Of a stretch of 64,000 nt of DNA, positions 27,711 through 36,189 are shown piece by piece. This stretch comes from Thermospira aquatica (GTDB lineage Bacteria > Spirochaetota > Brevinematia > Brevinematales > Thermospiraceae). The notes beneath the pieces are model-generated. The model saw nothing but the letters and a program-made list of their open reading frames with translations, had not been told where the DNA came from and searched no databases. The position numbers and the translations under genes were made by a program. The stretch covers positions 2,046,001 to 2,110,000 of the forward strand of contig NZ_CP073355.1 in the NCBI RefSeq assembly GCF_023525255.1, given 5' to 3'. Position 1 is the first letter of the stretch. Every line of letters begins with the position of its first letter.

Positions 27711-29253
27711 ACCACAAGCCTCCTCCAAGCATAACTATCATCACAAAAAACACAAAGTAAGGGAAAAGATATCCCACCTTGACATACGAAGTCTGAAGAG
27801 ATGCAGGCGGAATCTCTACCCTGCCAACATAATATCCTGCCTCATAGTCACCAATATTTCCTTCCCATCGCCCATTGATATGAATAATCCCTGTTACCCC
27901 TGTATTGGCAGCCCGTGCAATGGGGCGCCGAACACTTACCGCGGTGAGAAGCGAAGCCGCAAAATGTTGCCAATGGGCAGGATTAAGACCAAGCTGATAA
28001 GCCCATCCATCATTGGTAGTATTGACAAAAAACTGAGCCCCCATTTTTACAAAAAACCTTGCCAGAAAACCAAAAACATCTTCAAAACAAATAAGCACAC
28101 GAAAAAGCCCTTTACGACTTCGAAGAAGAGATCTTTCCTCTGAGGGAGCAAAAAAACCAGCCCCTTCGGCTTCCATGATCTTTTTGACAAAAGGAATACG
28201 ATCGTATCCCCTCATCCACTCTCCAAATGGAGCCAGATGAATCTTGCTGTTTCTTCCGTGGTAATCAGGCATTTCAGGATCAATAAGATCAGCAGAATTA
28301 AAATCTTTGCCGTTTTCCCATGTTGGACTGGTGATCAGCATAGGAACAGACATCTCATAAGGCCAATTCAAAACACGAAGATTAATCTGGTTATACCACA
28401 CATTGGTAGGTTTTGTTTCAAGATAATACCAGAGATAATGACGGATCATCGTTTCAGACCAGATGATCATATCGGGTTTCTGGAGAGCAGCCTCCGCATT
28501 GAGACGCCACATTAACCCAATGTAGTCGTAAAGATTTTCCCACCAGGGATCACGACTACCAATATTCGGTTGAATCATTCCGATTTTTTCAGAAGGCAAC
28601 ATCTTTGCATAACGGTCATAACGTGCCAGCTGGATACTACCATAGCCCAATACAACTACAAAAATACTGACGAGCAACCCTGAAAAAAACCTTTTCTCCA
28701 AAAAAAATGAAAAAATTTCTCCATTTTCTTTTATGTACACAACCCATTCTGTGAGAAGAGCATTTACCAGCATAATTACAAAACTCAGTCCATACACTCC
28801 CCACAGATCTGCTGTTTGTACAAGAATAGGTATATGCCACTGCGTATGTCCTAAAAGATTCCAGGGAAACCCATGAAAACCCACGCTACGAAAAAGCTCA
28901 AAACCAACCCAAATAACCGGGGTAGAGAGCCATCGCCATCGAGGATAACGATGGCCCATCCACCCAATGAGATAGAAAGCTACTGCCAGAATACAGGCAT
29001 AAAAGAAAGGTACCACAACAATAGCCGGTGCCCAAAAGCCAGAAAGCCAAAACAAACTCAAGACAAAAAAAAGAAGGCTATACCAAAAAGCTACAACCAA
29101 TTGAGCACGAAAATGCGTATAGAGAAGCACCAAGACAGGAACAAATACCACCCATGCTATATACCCTAAATGAAAGGGAGGAAAACACAAAGTAAACGCC
29201 ACACTCCAGCCCAACCATACCAGATGTGAAAAAAGCCTCATCTGACGGGACAT
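27697..29253 (-). CDS. lnt: Apolipoprotein N-acyltransferase
   Basis: A 518-residue inner-membrane enzyme that N-acylates lipoproteins, completing maturation. There are about seven hydrophobic helices in the first 230 residues, then a nitrilase-type catalytic domain and a last helix near the C-terminus. The Glu-Lys-Cys triad is visible in MIIWSE, NSKIHLAPFGEW and VLICFEDVFG. FHGFPWNLLGH before the domain is typical. The start ATG 29251-29253 lies behind AAAGGTGG; the longer start at 29283 lies at the -10 box. Its presence agrees with the many lipoproteins in this window. hisZ overlaps its end by 14 bp. Confidence 0.95.
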
Positions 29254-29281
29254 TCTACCACCTTTCTCCAACTTCCCTTTC

Positions 29282-29310
29282 ATTATAAAGATAAAAAACT
29301 TTTTTTACAA
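29282..29310 (-). promoter_or_regulatory. Promoter of lnt-hisZ-purA-HD-GYP
   Basis: On the minus strand TTGTAA (29305-29310), 17 bp, TATAAT (29282-29287), about 22 nt before the lnt ATG. Confidence 0.75.
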
Positions 29311-29365
29311 TACCCTGGACAAAGAAAAGTGCAAAAGAGAGCTTAGAAATACTGGCTTCACTTTG

Positions 29366-29746
29366 TCACTTTCTCAGGATGTAGGTGGCTGAGTTAGTAG
29401 CGGACGTTTGCAACCCTTCTTTCTCAGCGTAGGCAGAGAGAACTATCCGAACGGCAACATACGTACTATTGGTCCGGAAGGTTAAGGGACCGGTGTATTC
29501 TGTCCATTCATCGGTAACTGTAACCGCAGGGGGAAGACTGAGGTTTGCATTGCTATAAAAATTTACCGACCGGTTGATGTAAATGATCGCATCCGGTGTA
29601 TCACATGAAACCGTTACCGTCACACTATTTGTGTATTCACCAGACCCTGGGGAAAAAGTCGGAGTAGCTACCGTCTTAAAAAGAAGAGCACACCCCAAAG
29701 TCACCATAACCAAACCAAACAGAACCAGTCCTACAATTCTTTTCAT
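29366..29746 (-). CDS. Small lipoprotein with chitobiase/CHB_HEX-like domain
   Basis: A 126-residue exported protein. The signal ends in a lipobox LGC (Cys19). The mature part resembles the small beta-sandwich repeat called CHB_HEX_C_1: PTFSPGSGEYTNSVTVTVSC, TPDAIIYINRS, WTEYTGPLTF and TYVAVRIVLSAYAEKEG. Such domains are tacked onto larger envelope proteins; here it stands alone, so it is a surface lipoprotein of unknown role. The ribosome site AAGGAGG precedes ATG 29744-29746. It is followed by lnt on the same strand after a gap of about 110 bp. Confidence 0.75.
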   Translation of the reverse strand: MKRIVGLVLFGLVMVTLGCALLFKTVATPTFSPGSGEYTNSVTVTVSCDTPDAIIYINRSVNFYSNANLSLPPAVTVTDEWTEYTGPLTFRTNSTYVAVRIVLSAYAEKEGLQTSATNSATYILRK

Positions 29747-29830
29747 AGAAACCTCCTTAATTCTGTTGTTAAAATGATAACCCCATTTAAGGCAGTGTAT
29801 ACTTAATTGTGTCTGGTAGGAAAAAGATAA

Positions 29831-29867
29831 CCTCCTGTGATAATATAAATAAAACTATCACAGGAGG
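29831..29867 (+). promoter_or_regulatory. Hairpin masking the transposase ribosome-binding site
   Basis: CCTCCTGTGATA (29831-29842) and TATCACAGGAGG (29856-29867) form a perfect 12-bp stem with a 13-base A/T loop. The AGGAGG in its 3' arm is the Shine-Dalgarno of the transposase. Read-through transcripts from outside would fold it and silence translation, as known for other IS elements. Confidence 0.8.
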
Positions 29868-29873
29868 CCAGAT

Positions 29874-31031
29874 ATGATTGAGACGAAGAATATTTTAGAG
29901 CTATTCAAACCAATTGTCAAGGAAGTATTAGAGAGTATGTTAAAAGAGGAAAGAGAGATTTACCTGGAAAACAATCCACCCACAAAGGCAATGGCTTTTA
30001 CGAAAGTTTAAAGACAGCTTTTGGCGAGCTTACAGCCATACGTGTTCCAAGAACAAGGGATAATGGATTTAAAAGTGCCCTTCTTCCCTATCGCAAGCGC
30101 ATCACAGAAGACTTAGATGCATTAATCAGGGCTATGTTGATATCAGGAATGTCAACAAGGAAGATAGCAGAAGTTTTAAAAGAGCTTTATGAAATAAAGA
30201 TTTCTTATGCTAACATCTCAGGATAAAACAGGTAGGCATAGAAGAGATTCAGAAGTGGCGTAGTCGCCCTCTCATGGAAGAATATGCCGTGGTATTTCTG
30301 GATGCTATGGTGTTTCCTATCAAGAGAGATAGGGTAGAAAATGAATCAATATATGTAGCTATAGGCATTACACCTGAGGGAAGACGGGAGATTTTAGGAT
30401 ACTACCTGCCAGGAGGCATGGAAAGTGCTTATAACTGGCGGGAAATTTTGCTAGATATAAGAGAAAGAGGTGTCAAACAGATTCATTTTATTGTCTCTGA
30501 TGGCTTAAGTGGTATGAAAAACGTCATAACAGAGATATATCCCCACACAAAGTATCAGCCCTGTGTAGTCCATGTCATGAGAAACATACTGGCTAAAGTG
30601 AGAGTTCAACACAGAAATATCATTGCCACTGAAATAAAGAGGTATTTCATGCCAAAGACAAACAGGAGGCAGAACAATTGTTTATGAAATTTACACAAAA
30701 ATGGAAAAATATCTATCCCAACTTAATGAATAACCTCTTGACAATAAGAGAGAATATATTCACTTACATGGAATTACCTGAAGAAATACGAAGCATGGTG
30801 TATACAAACAATGCCCTGGAAAGACTCTTTAAAGAACTTAAAAGGAGATTAAAAACAATGGAAATGTGTCAAAGCGAGGCTTCAGCTGAGAAATATCTTT
30901 ACCTGTTATTAAGATACCAAAATGAGAAGTTCTTAAAAAGAAAGTTAAAAAATTGGGAGTATTACTTTCAACTCTATCGTGAGCAACACTCATACACCAA
31001 AGAAAATATTCACAGCGAGGTTATCCTATGA
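29874..31031 (+). pseudogene. IS256-family (mutator-type) transposase, frameshifted
   Basis: Three single-base losses break the frame: in AAA at 29984-29986, near 30219-30221 (TCAGG) and in TTT at 30645-30647. Restoring one base at each gives a continuous protein of about 386 residues, the family's normal length. It has YRKRITEDLDALIRAMLISGMSTRKIAEVL in the N-terminal half (as two segments), the catalytic Asp in FLDAMVFPIK, the second Asp in IVSDGLSGMKN, and the C-terminal Glu region TNNALERLFKELKRR. No nonsense substitution occurs, only deletions. This copy is inactive as read. Confidence 0.9.
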
Positions 31032-31046
31032 CTAGACACAATTTTC

Positions 31047-31075
31047 TTGACACAATGTATCTCTCTTTTCATATT
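31047..31075 (+). promoter_or_regulatory. Candidate promoter of rlpA at the IS256 border
   Basis: A perfect TTGACA (31047-31052) begins two bases beyond the IS right end; 17 bp later is CATATT (31070-31075), a 4/6 match. The leader to the ATG at 31135 is about 53 nt. Confidence 0.5.
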
Positions 31076-31134
31076 AACTTTTCAAAAAAACTGCCGATAC
31101 CATTAGCAAAAGTATATGCTTCGAGGGTAAAGGT

Positions 31135-32184
31135 ATGAAAAGTCGGCTTTTTGTCATCTTGAGTATGATAGTCAGTATAACCTGGGGACAACAGTTTCCC
31201 AAATACCTTTATGGAGTTGCCTCCTGGTACGGAGAAGAGTTTGCCGGTAAAAAAACTGCCAGTGGTGCAACATATGATCCCGAACAGTATACCGCTGCAC
31301 ATAGAACACTCCCCTTTGGTACGCTCATTGAGGTGGAAAATCTCGAAAACGGGAAAAAAGTACAGGTGACCGTTAATGACAGGGGTCCTTTTGTTGACGA
31401 CCGTATCCTTGATGTTTCGAAAAAAGCAGCTGAAGATCTGGGGTTTGTTCAAAAAGGCACTGCCTACGTCAAAGTAACCATTATTCGCTTAGGAGACGAG
31501 CAGCCAACCAATACTTCTCTACCAACCAACACCACAAATAGTTCCTATCCCCAACCAACCTCAATGCTTATTATAACTAACTATGTTACCAATCAGGTCT
31601 TGACAACAAATTACACGAATCTTGCTGTTGAGAAGGCAATTGTTGTTCCCTATGAAGAGAAACCTGTAACTACTCCCATAGCAAATCCCTCGTTCATTCT
31701 AGATGAACCTGAGGAGATTTTTGTGCCTGCTTTGAGACAAAAAACATCAAACATATCTTCTGGCCCTTCTTCACTCAAAACCCAAACAAACACCCCCTCA
31801 GAGCCACAGATTATCTTCAGTGATATTCTTCTTCCTGAAGAAAGGGTTATCCCCCTCGAAACAAAACCTGTAGTTGCAAAAACAAACGAGGTTTCTCCCT
31901 CTTTCAAGGAAGAACTCCGTGTTTCTCCTCAGGAAAAACTCAAACCAGGTGAAAGATACGTTATTCAAGTAGGGGCATTTACCAGACAAGATAACGCTAT
32001 CAAACTCTATCAGAAACTGAGAGATATGGGTCTGCCTGCCTTCACTTCGGAGGTAGAAGTCCATATGACTCGCTACATCCGGGTGCGAGTAGGATACTAT
32101 AACTCTCGTGAAGAGGCTCAACGAGTCCTCAACCGTCTCTATGCAGAAAACCTTAATCCTCTTCTCATTAAAGTTTCACAATAA
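31135..32184 (+). CDS. rlpA: RlpA-family septal protein with C-terminal SPOR domain
   Basis: A 349-residue exported protein. After the signal (to about residue 19) comes the RlpA double-psi beta-barrel: GVASWYGEEFAGKKTASG, AAHRTLPFGTLIEVEN and VTVNDRGPFVDDRILDVS (about 24-110). A long Thr/Asn/Pro-rich linker (about 120-260) leads to a SPOR domain at the end (RYVIQVGAFTRQDNAIKLYQ...RVRVGYYNSREEAQ). SPOR domains bind denuded peptidoglycan at division septa, and RlpA proteins can be lytic transglycosylases; the catalytic Asp in NDRGPF is present. A second SPOR protein lies at 36190. Confidence 0.93.
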   Translation: MKSRLFVILSMIVSITWGQQFPKYLYGVASWYGEEFAGKKTASGATYDPEQYTAAHRTLPFGTLIEVENLENGKKVQVTVNDRGPFVDDRILDVSKKAAEDLGFVQKGTAYVKVTIIRLGDEQPTNTSLPTNTTNSSYPQPTSMLIITNYVTNQVLTTNYTNLAVEKAIVVPYEEKPVTTPIANPSFILDEPEEIFVPALRQKTSNISSGPSSLKTQTNTPSEPQIIFSDILLPEERVIPLETKPVVAKTNEVSPSFKEELRVSPQEKLKPGERYVIQVGAFTRQDNAIKLYQKLRDMGLPAFTSEVEVHMTRYIRVRVGYYNSREEAQRVLNRLYAENLNPLLIKVSQ

Positions 32185-32208
32185 TTTTTACGATTCAGGA
32201 AAATACCG

Positions 32209-32643
32209 ATGAGAGTACTTTTTGAGCTTCTCCACAATAAAGTTCTTCTTCCGGCGCTTTGTGCTCAGCTATCATCCCAGCTCTTTAAAATCATACGGAC
32301 ATGGATAAAGGCAAAAGAGATTCGCTTGGATCATATTGCACAGTATGGAGACTTTCCTTCAGCCCACACAGCTTTCATTGTTTCCGGGACTCTCATGGCT
32401 GGTCTGGTAGAGGGGTGGCAATCTGCCGTATTTGCCCTTGGGGTAATATTTTCTTCGATTGTCATTTCAGATGCTCTTGTCCAGCGAAAGGCTCTCGAAA
32501 AAACCCAAGAGGCAGTGGAAAGTCTTGCAGGCAAAAAGATATTTAACCCTCCATTTCGGGGTCACACAGGAAAAGAAATCCTTGCTGGGGCAGTTATTGG
32601 TATCATCTGGGTGGTGTTCTTTTCCATCATCTGGCAAGTTTAA
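32209..32643 (+). CDS. DUF212 divergent-PAP2-family membrane protein
   Basis: A 144-residue integral membrane protein of the DUF212 (divergent PAP2) family. Landmarks are GDFPSAHTAFIVSGTLMAGL (about 47-66) and FRGHTGKEILAGAVIG near the end, with four hydrophobic stretches. The SAH and HTG pairs correspond to phosphatase motifs of PAP2 proteins, but the family lacks proven activity as far as I know. The gene lies 24 bp after rlpA. AGGAAAA serves as ribosome site. Confidence 0.88.
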   Translation: MRVLFELLHNKVLLPALCAQLSSQLFKIIRTWIKAKEIRLDHIAQYGDFPSAHTAFIVSGTLMAGLVEGWQSAVFALGVIFSSIVISDALVQRKALEKTQEAVESLAGKKIFNPPFRGHTGKEILAGAVIGIIWVVFFSIIWQV

Positions 32644-33923
32644 AGTCTTCTTGGAAAAATAAAATAATACCCTTTCCCGGGTTTCTCAACAGCAATCAGA
32701 AGCTCTCCCACATAATCTATAACTTCCAGAAGAGTTCCATTGCCATCAGAAGCATGGATTTTATCTATCGCTTTATAACGATAGCTCTCCTCAAGTTGAG
32801 AGGTTAATAAAAAAATCGTGGGAATCTTGGCAAAATTTTTCTGGATCAAAACCCCCTCCAGGGTAAATCCGATAAATTCTGTCACGGGATTTTCACCAGA
32901 AAACTCTGGAATAAGCTTTTTTCTTCGCAAGTCATACATATGACCGCCAGCACTATCCACATAAAAATTGAGCGTCTGATCACTATTCCAGTCAAAACTT
33001 CGAAAATCTGTTACTTCCCAGTTTGTTTCCCCCACTCTTCCCCGATAAATTTTTTTCTCAGCAAGAATATAGATATTTGTTGCCACTATACGAAAAGAGG
33101 AAACGTTTTTTACCCCCTTGGGAAGCAGGAGAGCTTCTCCATCAACACTTCCTGAATTGGAGAGCCACGTGGAAAGATCACTGATAACGATGGTATCTTT
33201 GGTTCTAAAAATGATCTGGTTCGTCCCATACCACTGAGGTTGAGAAACGTTGGTCACCCAGCTAACCCAGCGAAACGCAGAGAGATCCAATACGTGTGTC
33301 ACTATATGGTTTTTTCCTCGAATCCTCACAAGGGCGTATCGATGATCGGGAGAAACAAGAAAACCCTCAAAAGAGGTTTTTTTATCATCAAAAATACCTA
33401 ACTGGATTTTTTTCTTACTCCGAATGTCATATACCCACATATCACTTATCATAGTGGGTTTCTCTTTCATTGGATCAAAATAAGAAATAGTATACACCAG
33501 CCATCGTTGGCGATAAAGACCCAATATCTCAGAAATGTCATCAAATGCTTCTTTACGAACAACCTTTCGCGCATCAATATCAAACCACCAGAGCTGTTTT
33601 TTATACCACCAGAGAGCGAGAGTATTTTCGTCAAGAAAGATGGCCGGGCAAACAACAAGCTCCTGGGATTGGGTTATCTTCCACTCTGAAGAAATTGTCA
33701 CAACCTCCCCTCGTGTCCATCCTTTGAGTCCTCTCCCCTCTATGTATTTCCAATTTTCAGAAACTCCCTTCATCTGGACAACAGTCCCTGGGGGCAAAAA
33801 CCCCATTGAATTGCTTTCTCCTGGCTGAGGAAATACGAGTCCAAACTCTGCGAGAGTTCCTACCTGGGCAATTCCCCCAGTCAAACAAAGAAACAGGCTC
33901 AGACTAACGAACGTCTTCTTCAT
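32640..33923 (-). CDS. Exported SH3-like/beta-propeller-like protein of unknown function
   Basis: A 427-residue secreted protein. The signal peptide (to about residue 19) is followed by an SH3-like fold (about 35-75: PPGTVVQMKGVSENWKYIEG, LKGWTRGEVV). Tryptophan-rich repeats then resemble beta-propeller blades (ALWWYKKQLWWFDID, WVYDIRSKKKIQLG, LSAFRWVSWVTNVSQP). No catalytic motif is seen. The start ATG 33921-33923 is preferred over GTG 33929 for its ribosome-site spacing. It overlaps the end of topA by 20 bp, so it is expressed with topoisomerase I. Its last four bases overlap the convergent DUF212 gene. Confidence 0.6.
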   Translation of the reverse strand: MKKTFVSLSLFLCLTGGIAQVGTLAEFGLVFPQPGESNSMGFLPPGTVVQMKGVSENWKYIEGRGLKGWTRGEVVTISSEWKITQSQELVVCPAIFLDENTLALWWYKKQLWWFDIDARKVVRKEAFDDISEILGLYRQRWLVYTISYFDPMKEKPTMISDMWVYDIRSKKKIQLGIFDDKKTSFEGFLVSPDHRYALVRIRGKNHIVTHVLDLSAFRWVSWVTNVSQPQWYGTNQIIFRTKDTIVISDLSTWLSNSGSVDGEALLLPKGVKNVSSFRIVATNIYILAEKKIYRGRVGETNWEVTDFRSFDWNSDQTLNFYVDSAGGHMYDLRRKKLIPEFSGENPVTEFIGFTLEGVLIQKNFAKIPTIFLLTSQLEESYRYKAIDKIHASDGNGTLLEVIDYVGELLIAVEKPGKGYYFIFPRRL

Positions 33924-36051
33924 ATCCACATCCCTCTTTCAAACACACGAAAAGCATTTTTTTGTTTTCTGTTTTCTGGAAAAGAAGTGCTCCACAACGA
34001 GGACAGGACACATACTGTCCATCTCTGATGGCGGGTTTTAAAAAGGTAGCAAAATCACACTCTGGATAACGGTTACAGGCATAAAAGACCCGTTTTCCCC
34101 GCGACTTTTTCTCTACAACAAGACCAGTTTCACACCGGGGACATTTTCCGAGGGGAAGAGACTTGGCGTTTTTACATTCGGGCCAACCACTACACGCCAA
34201 AAAATACCCGTATCTTCCAAGTTTTTTAACCATGGGTTTCCCACAAATCTCACACACATAGGGAGTTGGTTCATCCATAGTCCCTTTGATACTTTCAATA
34301 TTGGCATAAGCGCTTTCCAAAATCTGAGAAAAAGGAAGATAAAAATCTCGAACAACCTCTTTCCAGGGTTTTTCTCCCGTTTCCACCTCATCCAATTCTG
34401 TTTCCATATGAGCGGTAAAAGAAATGTCTACAAGCTTGTTAAAATGGTTGACCAGCATCTCATTGACCTTTTGTCCGAGAAGGGTGGGTACAAGACTTTT
34501 TCCCTCTTTTTTGATGTAATGTCTCTCAAAAAGGGTTCGAATCGTTGGAGCATAGGTGGAAGGTCGTCCAATCCCCTTCTCTTCCATTTCTTTTACTAAC
34601 GAAGCTTCTGTATAACGAGGAGGAGGCGTGGTAAACTTTTGTTCAGGATTGACAGAAACAAACTCTACTTTATCTCCTTCTTGTAGATGTGGTAGAGATT
34701 TGGTATTTTCTTCTCTTTCTGCCTTGCTCATATCGTAGATTCTTTGATACCCATCAAAAATCTGTTTGGAAGAGCTAGCCTGGAGTGTTAAGCCACTTGC
34801 GTCAATCTCAACCGAAACCTGCTCGTATTGGCTTGCTGTCATCTGAGAGGCCACGAAGCGCTTCCAGATAAGAGTATAAATTTTGAGTTGCTCAGGAGTA
34901 AGATACTTGGCTATACTTTCAGGGGTATATTCCACGTTCGTCGGACGAATAGCCTCGTGAGCGTCTTGAGCATTTTGTTTATTAGAAAAAACACGAGGGT
35001 GCTCTGGTAGATAATCTTTTCCCAAGTTTTTTTCGATATAGGCTCTTGCCTGAGCTATTCCCACAGGAGAAATGCGTGTGGAATCTGTTCTCATATAGGT
35101 AATGAGACCTGTGCGGGTAGAACCAATATCGATACCTTCGTATAACTGTTGAGCTATCTGCATGGTTTTGGCTGTAGAATATCCATAAAAGGTATTGGCC
35201 GCCTGTTGAAGGGTGCTGGTGATAAAAGGAGGTTGAGATTGACGGCTGGCTATTTTTTTCTTGACTTCTCTGACTACATATGTGGCTTTTTTCAGCCTTT
35301 CCACGAGGGCCATAGCATCTGTTTCGGTATGAATCTCGGCTTTTTTTCCATCAATGCGGGTAAGCATGGCAGAAAATTTTGTTTTTTCTTTTTTGAGCGA
35401 AACTTCGATTTCCCAGTATTCTTGGGGGATAAATTTCTGGATCTCATCCTCTCGCTCGCAGATCAGTCTCAAAGCCACAGACTGAACACGACCTGCCGAG
35501 AGCCCTGATTTGATCTTTTTCCACAAGAGAGGGGAAAGCTGATATCCAAAGATCCTGTCAATCACTCTTCTGCCCTGCTGGGCCTGAACAAGTTTTTCGT
35601 TGATTTCTTCGGGAGATTTGATCTTTTCTTCGATTTCATTTTTTGTGATTTCATTAAATTTTACCCTCTGGATGGGAATAGAACGACCGTATTTCTTGAG
35701 AATATTCTTGGTCAAATCATTTCGGATATGCCAGGCAATAGCCTCTCCCTCTCTATCAGGATCGGAGGCAAGATACACCACTTCTGCTTCTTTCGCTGCC
35801 TCTCGTAATTTTTTAAGAACCTGGGACTTATCACGCATCACAATGTACTCAGGTTCAAAATTTTCAAGATTTACTCCCATACGGGATTTTGGAAGATCTA
35901 TCACGTGACCCACCGACGAGAGGACCTCGTACTCCTTGCCTAAATACTTTTTAATAGTGCTGGCCTTAGAAGGAGACTCAACTACCACAAGTTTCTTGAG
36001 TTGTTTTGGTTCCACCTTCTTTTCGGCTGAAGATTTACGTCCACGAGCCAT
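33904..36051 (-). CDS. topA: DNA topoisomerase I
   Basis: A 715-residue type IA topoisomerase that relaxes negative supercoils. The Toprim domain holds VVVESPSKA and SDPDREGEAIAWH. The active-site tyrosine lies in ITYMRTDSTRIS (about residue 319). Three C-terminal zinc ribbons close the protein: CEICGKPM...C.GWPEC, CPRCETG...CNRYPEC and CPRCGAL...CLKEGC. The start ATG 36049-36051 follows AAGGAG. The upstream frame to 36120 runs into the -35 box of its promoter and is excluded. Confidence 0.97.
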   Translation of the reverse strand: MARGRKSSAEKKVEPKQLKKLVVVESPSKASTIKKYLGKEYEVLSSVGHVIDLPKSRMGVNLENFEPEYIVMRDKSQVLKKLREAAKEAEVVYLASDPDREGEAIAWHIRNDLTKNILKKYGRSIPIQRVKFNEITKNEIEEKIKSPEEINEKLVQAQQGRRVIDRIFGYQLSPLLWKKIKSGLSAGRVQSVALRLICEREDEIQKFIPQEYWEIEVSLKKEKTKFSAMLTRIDGKKAEIHTETDAMALVERLKKATYVVREVKKKIASRQSQPPFITSTLQQAANTFYGYSTAKTMQIAQQLYEGIDIGSTRTGLITYMRTDSTRISPVGIAQARAYIEKNLGKDYLPEHPRVFSNKQNAQDAHEAIRPTNVEYTPESIAKYLTPEQLKIYTLIWKRFVASQMTASQYEQVSVEIDASGLTLQASSSKQIFDGYQRIYDMSKAEREENTKSLPHLQEGDKVEFVSVNPEQKFTTPPPRYTEASLVKEMEEKGIGRPSTYAPTIRTLFERHYIKKEGKSLVPTLLGQKVNEMLVNHFNKLVDISFTAHMETELDEVETGEKPWKEVVRDFYLPFSQILESAYANIESIKGTMDEPTPYVCEICGKPMVKKLGRYGYFLACSGWPECKNAKSLPLGKCPRCETGLVVEKKSRGKRVFYACNRYPECDFATFLKPAIRDGQYVSCPRCGALLFQKTENKKMLFVCLKEGCGYEEDVR

Positions 36052-36091
36052 TAAGATACTCCTTGTTTTTCTAAAACAGCGTAAGTAAAAT

Positions 36092-36120
36092 AGTATAAAA
36101 CAAAAAAAAGAAAAAGTCAA
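36092..36120 (-). promoter_or_regulatory. Promoter of topA
   Basis: On the minus strand TTGACT (36115-36120), 17 bp of T-rich spacer, TATACT (36092-36097). The leader is about 33 nt. Confidence 0.82.
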
Positions 36121-36189
36121 AAGGTAAAAGTATTAGGGAATTTGTTTTCTTGCCGATAAATAAATAAACACTTTAAAGGTGGTGGAGGT

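Larger units (their letters stand above)
29805..31044 (+). mobile_element. IS256-family element, degenerate
   Basis: About 1,240 bp. The ends are imperfect inverted repeats: left AATTGTGTCTGGTAGG...GATAACCTC (29805-29834) and right, inverted, AATTGTGTCTAGTC...GGATAACCTC (31016-31044). The transposase inside is frameshifted. A perfect 12-bp inverted repeat follows the left end and covers the transposase ribosome site. No clear target duplication was found. Confidence 0.85.

Noticed and set aside
29790-31060. Target-site duplication around the IS256 element
   Set aside because: Flanking 8-9 bases differ. The second GACACAA beyond the right end is part of the rlpA promoter area rather than a duplication.
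36121-36189. Promoter of the propeller-SPOR gene
   Set aside because: TTGTTT and GATAAA boxes exist but not at acceptable spacing. The promoter may overlap the topA promoter region but could not be placed.
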